A stretch of DNA of 64,000 nucleotides from contig CM025850.1 in the NCBI GenBank assembly GCA_003952965.2, positions 16,696,008 through 16,760,007 on the forward strand, in the 5' to 3' direction. Position 1 is the stretch's first letter. Each line of letters begins with the position of its first letter. Below the pieces are notes generated by a model. The model made no database searches. It had not been told where the DNA came from and saw only the letters and a list, made by a program, of their open reading frames with translations. Made by a program: the position numbers and the translations under genes. This stretch comes from Morella rubra (lineage: Eukaryota > Streptophyta > Magnoliopsida > Fagales > Myricaceae). This document shows positions 55,376 to 64,000 of this stretch, one piece after another.

Positions 55376-55958
55376 ATGAACACATTAGCATGGAATTGTC
55401 GTGGCTTTTGTCTACCGGCGGTAAAAGGGACCTTACAGTCCTTTTTGAAAAAACATAACCCTGAACTATTGTTCCCATCGGAGACTAAGATTAATGACAC
55501 CTCCACTTTTGATGTTGCGTCTGATGTAACTGGTCTTGGATTTTATTCCCTTGCACAAGTCCCAGCTTTGGGACTTATAGGAGGTTTGATTTTGTCGTGG
55601 AAGCACGGGTTAGAATTGATGTATTATCTACTAATGATTTTATTATAATAAGCTATTTGTTGTACTATGATGATGCCATCAACCATTTTTTGGCTTCCTT
55701 TATTTACTATCCCACATATTGGCAGTTGAAAGAATTTTTTTTTGGAAACATTTTGCAGGTATCCTTGAAACGGTTAGAAGGCCTTGGATTGCTATGGGAG
55801 ATTTTAACACCATTTTGTCTCCAAATGAGAAACAGGGTGGACGGGCTTTTGCCTTTACCTCTTCAAATGGTCTCTTGAATTTGATTAACAGATTTGGCTT
55901 AAAAGATTTGGGGCATGTGAGATGTCCATATGAAAGTTTGCCTGCAGAAAATTACACT
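55376..55958 (+). pseudogene. LINE (L1-type) ORF2 endonuclease fragment
   Basis: It starts MNTLAWNCRGFCLPAVKG, then PELLFPSETKINDTSTFDV, the N-terminus of the apurinic-type endonuclease of plant L1 elements (WNCRG and ETK motifs). After a frameshift near 55740 comes RRPWIAMGDFNTILSPNEK and SSNGLLNLINRFGLKDLG, with the GDFN catalytic motif. The reverse transcriptase is absent because a copia LTR begins at 55959. The 55081-55375 stretch upstream may be the end of ORF1 but was not recognised. Confidence 0.85.
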
Positions 55959-57206
55959 TGATCTGACAAACGATCTTGAACTTTGTCTATGATTGAATCT
56001 TCAATCTTCGATAATCTTCAGGTCTTGTTGATCTCACACCTTGAGTCTTTGATTTCACAACTTAGCAGCCCAAATGTTATGCCTCCTTCTTTTCCACGCC
56101 TCACAGCCGTCACAGGGTTTCTCAAAGTCATAATGGCCAACTGTCTAGAAAAAGCTATCTTATAGCTTTTTTTAAACCCTACCTGTGATATAGCGTGGGA
56201 TCATTAGGGACCTTAGATTTCGTCATATAATCACATGGAAAAACTCTTTTTCCATTAACTCCCTTATATTCTTTTATTCCAAATTTTAGGCTTCTACTAA
56301 TTGTGATCATGTCCATTAACATATCACAATTTACCCCCGAGTATTTGAGATTGATTTAAATCCCTTTTGCTAACAATTATTTGTTTATTTATCCTTCCAC
56401 CATACTATATTCCACATGAGTCAATAGGACTAGAATCATATCACCGATTAAATCCTAACTCATATAATTCTCAATTCACAATCTGTAACTCGTTGGACTA
56501 TCAATTGTTTCCAAAAAAATTTCACAAATAAATATATATATATATATATTTCAAAAAATACCATTGGCCAATGGATTCTTTTTCTAGTCCAAACTTAAAC
56601 AGATATATTGAATATACTGCCTCATCAAGGGACTGGTGGATTCCTTATTGAGCATTTATACAAACTCGTTTATTATGTACAAGACCCAACTTTATCTAGA
56701 ATATTTGATCTAGAAAGATCATCACCAAATGACTCGGTCAAAACATAAGTACACAATAAACAAATTCATATAAACCTCTCAGGTCTAAGGATACAATAAA
56801 CCAATTGTGTTGAATACCTTCTCAACATCAGTGATCACTTCTAGAAGGTATTCATATTTGATCTCGTTCAGTACATGTACTCTTACATTGCACCCACTCG
56901 TTTACTAAGAACACTACCGCAATGATGAAGTCCATCGTCCTATTAAATAAAAGCACCCGAGTGTGGACCTACCATACATTAATATGTACATTGGTCAAGA
57001 ACAAAATATCAAGCGAACAAGGAACCAAAGAGTCATACTTCCCGCCTTTGGTTCATTAATCATTGGCATGACTTTTCTACAATGTCACTAAATAATATCT
57101 ATGTAACATCTTATGTTACATCATATTACCCAATAAATAAATATAAACATGTGACATCTAAATAACTATTATTCAGACAAATCATTTTTAGGGCATTATT
57201 CTTACA
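55959..57206 (-). repeat. 3' LTR of the minus-strand copia element
   Basis: It aligns with the solo LTR 47577-48831 along its length (TATAGCGTGGGATC, ATCACAATT.ACCCCCGAG, CACCATACTATATTCCACATGAG, TGCCTCATCAAG.GACTGG). The 5' end on its strand is TGTAAGAATAATGCCC. The left edge is set by length agreement (about 1250 bp) and a TG at 55959. Confidence 0.75.
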
Positions 57207-60100
57207 ATCTCTCACTTGTACTAAAAAACATTTGTATAGGTATCTCATACCCATGTATATTCTTTCTATATATTCCGCCTTATAACGGTGGAGTAATCAG
57301 TTCTAAACTGATTACAACTCCTCCAACTCTTGTACATTTACCGACCGCACATACACTAATTCAATATTGATAATCTATCAATAATGTCTGAATTTGTTCA
57401 TCCCTGAACAATCGGCAAATACTCAACTCTAAGCACCAAAAGTAGGGCTTAGTTCTTCTCAAGAACTTGAGAATATACGTAACCACTGTCTAGTATTCAG
57501 GGCCTTTGTTACATCAATATCTACTCATAAAACTGACTATTTGATTAATATCTGGCCTTATCCCTCTATACTTAGAGAGATGAAATTATGCCCAAATGGT
57601 AAAACCTTTCGTTGGTATCCTGCAAACCATCCTTTGCCAATATTCATCAACATAGTCCCAAAGACTTCTTTTCTCGATTACCAATAACTTAGTTCCAAGA
57701 ATGTGGAACACTTCCAAAAGTCTTTAACTTGATAACATCACTCTGATGTCATTCCAATTGAGTAGTATATTATTAACATAAAAAATCAGAAACAAAATAA
57801 AACTCCCAATGACTTCTTGTCAATACAAGGCTCATCCATGTTTTATTAAAAATCAAACGATTTGATTATTCATCCAACTGGATTTTCAGCTAATGCTCCT
57901 AAGTTCTGAACTCTTCCGACTCATTAGTAGGTTCAATAATGTGACTTTTTCTATTGATCTTATCTGCCCCTTTTATTAGCTCAGCTGACTATTTCATCAA
58001 GAATTGTCACGCTTTCTCCTCTACTTAGGCCGTACTCTTTTAAAAATAAATATTTCCTACTTACAATTACCAATTGTTCACTTAACAATTATCAAATAAT
58101 ACTTAGTGAACCTTTTTGGGTAAAACCCCAAAAAAATGCAAGTAATAATTCTATGCTTATCTGTCACTAAACAATATCGTATGTGAGTCTAAATAACAAT
58201 CCAAAAGGGGGGGGTGAATTAGATTTATCAAAAACTTAGTCCTTTTTCAATAAAAACACAGATCTGAAAAATACCCCTTTTTAACAATTAAAAATACAGA
58301 TCTGAATGAGTATAATGCTAAGCAAAATATAAGCAATAATGATAAAGCATAAAGCACCACAAATATGGATATGGAACAAAAATAAGAGAGAGAGTTAGAG
58401 AGACAACACCGCAATTTTAGGTGGTTCGGCCAACTCTTGCCTACGTCTACCCCTAAGGCTATTGACTTCCTTGGGCTTCCTTCACTATTCTCTAAATAGC
58501 AAATACACCTTAGCTTTCGGGGTGCTAAGGAACCTTTACAAAGCATTTTTCGAGCTCACGCTTCAACTCTCTCACAAATCCCAAAACCCAAGGGATTTCT
58601 TCTACTCTCACAAGTAGGACAAGTGTTTTCCCAACACTCAAATGTTTTGCAATAGATGGGTACAATGAAGAATGGCTCACTAAGCCGAATATGCAAGTGG
58701 AAAGCTCACAACGTGTGGAATGGCTCTCTAAGCCAAATCAGCAAGTGAAAAGCTCAATAGAGTGCAAGAAGACAAGATTCTCAAAGGAAAGCTAAAGTTT
58801 GGTAGGTGGGTGCACAAGCTTTCTTGGTAGATGCGGTTTTCCCTCTTCTTCAAAGCACTTTCTCTCTCTAGAAATTAGGGCAAGTGTAATAGCAAGTGTG
58901 TTGTCTCTTCTTCAAGAAATCTCTCTCTCTTTGGAGGCTAGGTCATCAATGAAGAGCAAGAGGAGAAGATTCAACAATGAAAGCTTTTGTCTTGAACGAA
59001 TCAGCAAGTGATTTCTTTGGATCTAGCTTTCTCTCTCTTTGGAAGGATAGATTTTGAATGATGATGCAAATCCCTTGCTTCTCTCTCCATCTCATTCTTC
59101 TTATAGCCCCTAGGTCTTCAACGGTCTCAAGTAGCTTTATTGTACCGTTGGAGGGGTTCCAAAGTCCCATTGAATTGGAAGCGTCCCTGAAGATTTTTGC
59201 AAATTCGCACCATGTGTCGACACATTGATGGTATGTGCTACACATTAAAACTTGGCCTGAAACATGCTCTCGGAGACAGTGCAATGTGTCAACACATTGA
59301 TGGTATGTGCTGACACTTCAATGCTGAAGAGAAAATTTAGCCTCTTGAAAGTATCCAATCCATTCCAACACTTCTTTAAACACCTACAATATGAAAAATT
59401 GATCTTATTAACTTGTGTATGGTGTTCAAATGCACTTAGAAATATTTTTGTGAGATAACCTCTATCCTTTGAAATATATCTTAGAAAATAGTGGATTGAC
59501 AATGTAAAATCTAAAATCCTTCAAAACATAGAATGTTTGTTATCATCAAAATCAATTATGGATTGTTTGCAAAACAACCTTGGGCTAACATCGTATAAAA
59601 TTCAATTTCACATTTCTGCAACATCATTGTGCGTGATGTAACAAGGGAATTAACTGAGATATGATGCTTTCATTTCCAAGATGAGTTCAAAACTTAATCT
59701 AATTGGTTGAGTATCTTGATACTCACTTCCAGTTGATTTTTTCACTTTGCTATGTAATTCTTTGAACCTTTCAAAAAATTCAAACTCATGATTCATCAGG
59801 TACAGTTAACCGTAACTGAATTGACCACCACCATAAGTGATGAAACAGGAAAAACCATCCTCTAGTTATATAGTTAAAATCACCACATACATCTGCGTGC
59901 ACCAAGTATAACAATCTTGTAGTTCTAACTCCTTATACTTTAAAAGGATTTCTCAGTCATCATTGGATAATATCCAGATTACCATGGCTAAATGTCAGAT
60001 GCCACATACAAATGAGATTCACATCCCTCTCCTTTTTAGAGTTGCATAACTGGTATCAGCATCTTTCTCAATATTATTCATAGAGTTTATGACTTATTCA
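57207..60100 (-). pseudogene. Decayed copia pol on the minus strand, split by a solo LTR
   Basis: Integrase, 59990 to about 59690: LLYLVHADVCG, then RG and a decayed sheet, then LYLMNHEFEFFERFKEL, the LVHTDVCG...YGY.YLM.H motif of copia integrases. The solo LTR 58182-59590 follows. Reverse transcriptase and RNase H, about 57900 to 57220: segments resembling YVDDILLIGND and LGIKI...R, then YILKFLRRTKPYF at 57480-57440, the conserved 'ILKYLRRTKD' block. Every segment is out of frame with the next and has stops. The order proves the strand. Confidence 0.7.
58182..59590 (-). repeat. Sirevirus solo LTR with target duplication TCGTA
   Basis: On the minus strand it starts TGTTAGCCCAAGGTTG (59590) and ends AGACTCACA (58182). 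TCGTA flanks both sides (58177-58181 and 59591-59595). The length is 1409 bp. It contains TGTGTCGACACATTGATGG and TGTGTCAACACATTGATGG (about 59213 and 59283), GTGGTTCGGC, and a GGGGGGGG run near 58206. It is the same family as 5375-6651 and complete, so it defines the missing end of that LTR. Confidence 0.95.
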
Positions 60101-61740
60101 AAAATGATGCAGACTATCAATAATAGTGCTATAATCAATAAACACTTTTAATCTGAAAAATTGAACTTGAAATCACATTTCTAGAAATTTTTAGCACATA
60201 TAAATATAGTCTTCAAAAACAAAGTTTTTCCTTTTTTTTTTTTTTGTAAACTCAAATAAATAATTTCATATGATAGTCGCTGCAACACTTGCAGTTATCT
60301 CCATATTCTACACAATTTCTCTTTTCACTTAATATTCGAGTTTCCTTAAAAACATTCAACTTATTGCAAAAGTGAGATATAATGCCTAAATAGACACACT
60401 TACAATTTAATGGACAATACATTAAATTTGACTTTAATGATAAGCATACATTCAGTAAAATTCCTTTTTCAACATAAAACATCGCATAATCCATAATCAT
60501 ACCGAGTATAGGTTTTGCATAATAAATCTGCAAAAACATAGAAATCAATTCATATGTATATAAATTTAAATCTACTAGTTTCGGTTTTTTGAATAACAAT
60601 GGTACCTCCCACTATGACACATCAATCAAATAAAATACCTGAATATAACATTTATATTCTATATCATTAGTAGGTATCAAGAGCTTTTACCTTTTGTAAA
60701 CATGATTCTATTTTAGTAACCATGCAACAACTTGTAAAAGTAAATAGAAATTATTTATCTTGAATTCATCTCATGTCCAATACAATATGTATATAAATAT
60801 TCGTAACTCTTGATTTTCTTTTGACCACTAAATAAACACAATATTCACTGTTTTAGCGAACGTGTTTATTTAGTCAAGTGCAACCATTGTCTGAATGACA
60901 TGTAATTTTAGAATAGGTTGGCATCGCTATTTTAGTCAACACCCCATCACGCATACACCCTCATTTATCTTCTAAAGAAATAAATAGGACAAACTATAAA
61001 ATTAAGAGATTGAAATCCATAATTTTAGCTTCATCCAACCCTCAATAAAATAGATTCCAATTTACCAACAATGGGGGTCATGGGATTAGTTTCCTCCAAA
61101 ATATCCCATTTAGCAGTTGCATTTAAAATTTTAGAAAAAATAAATTTTTTTTTTTTGTCAACCCTGGTCAAACCAAGTTGGTCAACAGATCTGCCCAGTC
61201 AAATCGGGTTGACCCGTTGACCCACTGTTCCGGTTCCAAACCGGCCCGGTTATGGGTCATGGTCTGGGTCTAACCTGGATCTAATCCATGGGTTCATGGA
61301 CCTGGGTCTCACTCGATCCATGGGCTCCACACGGCTGCCACTTGGCCAGCCCATGGATCCAATCCATGAGTTGGCCCAACAAGGCCCAGCCCGTGTTGCA
61401 AAGCCCTCTCACCTCTTTCTCATTTTAATTTTTTAATAACGAGCTGGGCTTGAACTTGGGCCAGCCCTTTCCCCTTTTCAAAAAACTTTGGGCCAGTCCA
61501 ATTCATTTTAAAACAAAATGGGCCTCACTTTTTAAAACAAAAATTGGGCCTTCCTTTTAAAAGGTAAAACTGGGCCTCAACATTTAAAAAAACTTTGGCC
61601 CAAAATTTTAAAAATAGCTCAAAATGTGAAAACATGTCAAACGGGCTTTCATCTCTTTTTTAAAAAAATCTTTTGGCCCAGTTTTAAAACACAGCCAACG
61701 GCCCTTTAAAAAAGATGGAAACGGGCCGGGTAGTGCAAAA
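60101..61740. other. No gene seen; AT-rich, then TGGGCC-rich
   Basis: 60101-61140 is AT-rich and may hold the decayed gag of the minus-strand copia element, but I recognise no motif. 61150-61740 is rich in CCCATGGATC, TTGGGCC and GGGCCT words and T/A runs, resembling leader sequence of plant retroelements. Confidence 0.45.
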
Positions 61741-62403
61741 TTAAGATTTGTCCATGCGGCCATGATTGCAGAGAAAGTACAACATGATTGCAGGCCATGC
61801 GGCCGGAAACTTAGCTCCAGCAATCATTTCCTTCATCAACGAGAAGCACATGGCATCAGAAACAGAGCCGTTGTATCAAGAGCAAGCCTTCATTAGGATC
61901 AAAAATTGTAGATATTATTTCTCCTAGCTTCTCATATAATATAATGATTTCAATTGTTGTTGGTTATGAGAACTGGGCAATTAGGCATCAAGAAGCACGG
62001 CATTTCAGAGCTAATAATTGGTCCACTAAATCACAAAATGTCAATCAATCATCGGGCTACACAATGAACTGAAATTGTTTGGTTAATACGATACTAATAA
62101 TACTAGTGTCGTCTCTTCTAGCTAATCAAAGCCTTCATTTGAACCTAAACCCATCTAACGCATATGATCTGTAATATTGAATGGCATTGATTAATTTCAG
62201 TATCCGCGTTACAAAGTGGACACCAAACAACAACTTTTACTCTCTTCTTTTAGTTTCGCTCATCAAATCTTTATGGTGGTGGGTAGAATCGCAAGGTATA
62301 AAAAGTCCTCATGATTCTCATATTTCTCCATCCACATTACAGATCTCTTACTTCACTCCAGAGGGAAAAGATCGGTTCTTTTTTTTTGCTTACAATTGTT
62401 TCT
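61741..62403 (+). promoter_or_regulatory. Upstream region of the GDSL gene
   Basis: It contains CATGCGGCCGGAAACTTAGC (about 61797), ATTGAATGGCATTGATTA (about 62176), TCAGTATCCGCGTTACAAAG and a TATA box TATAAAAA at 62297-62304, about 100 bp before the ATG at 62404. Related blocks occur at 7820-8720 and at 47445-47576 plus 48832-48892. Confidence 0.75.
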
Positions 62404-64000
62404 ATGGAAACCAGCTCGTTGGCTTCAAGTTCTTGGATGATTTTGGGTCTTTTACTAGCAATAGGCACCATTGTTCAACTAGCAGATGCCAGGGCTTTCT
62501 TCGTCTTCGGGGATTCCCTTGTTGATAGTGGTAACAACAACTACCTGGCGACAATAGCTCGTGCTGATGCACCTCCCTACGGCATTGATTATCCCACTCA
62601 CCGTCCCACAGGCCGCTTCTCCAATGGCCTGAACATCCCCGACCTTATCAGTTGGGTTTCCACTCCATTACTTTTGTTTTCTAATCATTTTACAATTAGC
62701 ACGTAATCTCTACTCTGTGCCCGCATCGTACGTACATAGATTATAATCGATTTACAATTGCATTCATAGGTCAGCGGCTCGGCTCTGAATTCATTTTGCC
62801 ATACCTGAGTCCTGAACTCACGGGGCAGAGGCTGCTTTCAGGCGCCAACTTCGCTTCAGCAGGCATTGGAATCCTCAATGACACTGGAATTCAGTTTGTA
62901 AGTGAATGGCCACAGTAGTTTCCAGTCTTCTGTAACGTGGGTTGAGTGTTATTCTCATCACTCAGTCTGAACCACATTCCCTCCAAAGCTTTCTAGATAG
63001 TCATATTTAATCACTCTAGAACTCTTTCGGCTCCTTTTTCTTAAAAGCAATGAACTCTGAAATGCTAATTTTGCAGCTGATCATAATAAGAATGTATAGA
63101 CAACTGGAATACTTCCAAGAATACCAGCGACGAGTACGCGCTTTGATTGGGAGTGACCGAACCGGGAGACTTGTGAACCAAGCGCTCATCCTCATCACTG
63201 TTGGTGGCAATGATTTTGTTAACAACTACTACTTGGTACCCTATTCTGCGAGGTCTCAGCAATACTCACTGCCCGATTATGTCAAGTATCTAATCTCGGA
63301 GTACCGGAAGCTTTTACTGGTAATTCCCTTTCTTATAAATTTAAGCCTTTAACCACAAGTCTATATATGCCTAACCTTACCCTTTTCCAGTATCGTTAAT
63401 GCTTTTTTACCTCGTTGCAGACACTCTACAAGCTTGGTGCTCGCAGGGTTCTTGTTACGGGCACCGGACCATTGGGTTGTGTACCGGCAGAATTGGCCAT
63501 GCGAAGCCCAAACGGCAGTTGCTCAGCAGAGTTGCAAAGAGCTGCTGCCTTGTATAACCCACAACTCGTTCAAATGATAAGAGAAATCAACAACAAAGTT
63601 GGCAGAAATGTTTTCATCGCTGCAAATACACAACGCATGCACAACGATTTCATTAGTAACCCTCAGGCATATGGTATGTCAGCTGCTTAATTATGCATGT
63701 GCAATGATTTTAAGCATTCAGGAAACAGAAACTTAAAATAATTAGCATCCCGATATACAGTAAAATGTTTTAAGTCTACAATTTTAGGAAAGATTATTTT
63801 CCGGGCCCCAGTAAACAGACCCATTTTCATGACAACTATTTTGTTGAGAAATATACACATCGAAAAATGATAATTAGATACATGTGGTTTGCAGGATTTA
63901 AGACATCGAAGATCGCTTGTTGTGGGCAAGGACCTTATAATGGCATTGGACTCTGCACTCCACTCTCCAACTTGTGCCCTAACCGAGACCTGTATGCATT
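62404..64000 (+). CDS. GDSL esterase/lipase (LTL1/At5g33370-like), 3' end beyond window
   Basis: GDSL proteins are secreted serine hydrolases of the SGNH fold. Exons are 62404-62650, 62770-62897, 63077-63319, 63421-63673 and 63895 to beyond 64000. All introns are GT-AG and phases agree. ATG 62404 gives a signal peptide ([11 protein letters not shown], then a hydrophobic core ending ADA at residue 29). Block I is [17 protein letters not shown] with nucleophile Ser38; block II is [11 protein letters not shown] (Gly107); block III is [11 protein letters not shown] (Asn170). [20 protein letters not shown] is in exon 5. About 325 codons are present of the usual 365 or so; the DxxH block V is outside the window. 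No stop or frameshift was seen. The products of close relatives act on lipids or cutin-type substrates, but the substrate here is unknown. Confidence 0.93.

Larger units (their letters stand above)
55959..61150 (-). mobile_element. Ty1/copia element on the minus strand, decayed
   Basis: Reading on the minus strand, a decayed pol runs from about 60100 to 57207 and meets a polypurine-like tract (TACAAGTGAGAGAT) and a 3' LTR (57206 down to 55959). A Sirevirus solo LTR is nested between integrase and reverse transcriptase. No 5' LTR or primer site was found. The right limit near 61150 is a guess based on where the sequence changes to GGGCC-rich repeats. Confidence 0.75.

Noticed and set aside
55111..55478. 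Opposing 111-115 codon frames upstream of the LINE
   Set aside because: They may overlap the end of LINE ORF1, but no knuckle or other motif was found, so no gene is called.
60252..60599. 115-residue Cys-containing frame on the minus strand
   Set aside because: No zinc-finger spacing and no similarity to gag. AT-rich chance frame within a decayed copia element.

Overview
The window is a transposon-dense stretch of an angiosperm nuclear genome, probably a woody eudicot. The evidence is plant-type Ty1/copia and Ty3/gypsy elements (Sirevirus, chromovirus and Tat types), a plant ZMYM1-like hAT element, and exons of plant host genes: a VRN1-like B3 factor, a cationic amino acid transporter (CAT) and an LTL1-like GDSL esterase/lipase. 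No organism was given, and nothing in the sequence fixes the species.

Layout. 1-6651: the 3' part of a Sirevirus-type copia element (pol wreck, an env-like third ORF with six internal stops, 3' LTR cut short). 6652-7611: a 490-bp unit present twice in tandem. 7820-8720: a copy of the upstream region of the GDSL gene that lies at the far end of the window. 10036-10770: a possible short CACTA-like element. 13030-14615: a foldback and two exons of a CAT gene on the minus strand. 14673-22094: an element with inverted arms of about 250 bp that carries a captured N-terminal fragment of an ARM-repeat membrane protein. A 6.2-kb copia element (15267-21502, target duplication AAGAC) sits inside the captured fragment, and that copia has its own Sirevirus solo LTR inside gag. 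22200-22434: the next CAT exon, on the opposite strand. 22909-24666: a gypsy solo LTR. 25157-27216: a hAT wreck, followed by a 247-base gap.

From 27464 the order seen at 17789-27216 is repeated at very high identity (copia, captured fragment, CAT exon, gypsy solo LTR, hAT). This is a segmental tandem duplication of about 9.4 kb, or possibly an assembly duplication made at the gap. Copy B runs into a hAT element bounded by 34815 and 40147, which has a partial internal duplication.

40156-47200: a B3-domain gene whose TATA box (40721) and ATG (45981) are separated by a 5.16-kb chromovirus (40737-45897, target duplication CACAA). 47445-48892: another GDSL-upstream copy, split by a copia solo LTR (target duplication TAAAC) and cut off by a Tat-type gypsy element (48893-52131). 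52132-55958: gypsy-LTR-like sequence, an AT-rich repeat and a LINE endonuclease fragment. 55959 to about 61150: a minus-strand copia element carrying a nested Sirevirus solo LTR (58182-59590, target duplication TCGTA). 61741-64000: the upstream region and five exons of the one host gene that looks intact, a GDSL esterase/lipase that runs off the window.

The region reads as a former host-gene neighbourhood (CAT, B3 and one or more GDSL genes) broken up by nested insertions, one inversion and several duplications. Almost every internal stop in the elements could have come from CAG, CAA, CGA or TGG by a C-to-T or G-to-A change, as expected for heavily methylated, silenced copies. I found no convincing undescribed multi-gene system. 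The strongest structural observations are the exon-precise CAT inversion, the gene-fragment-carrying inverted-arm element, the three GDSL-upstream copies, and the tandem duplication at the gap.
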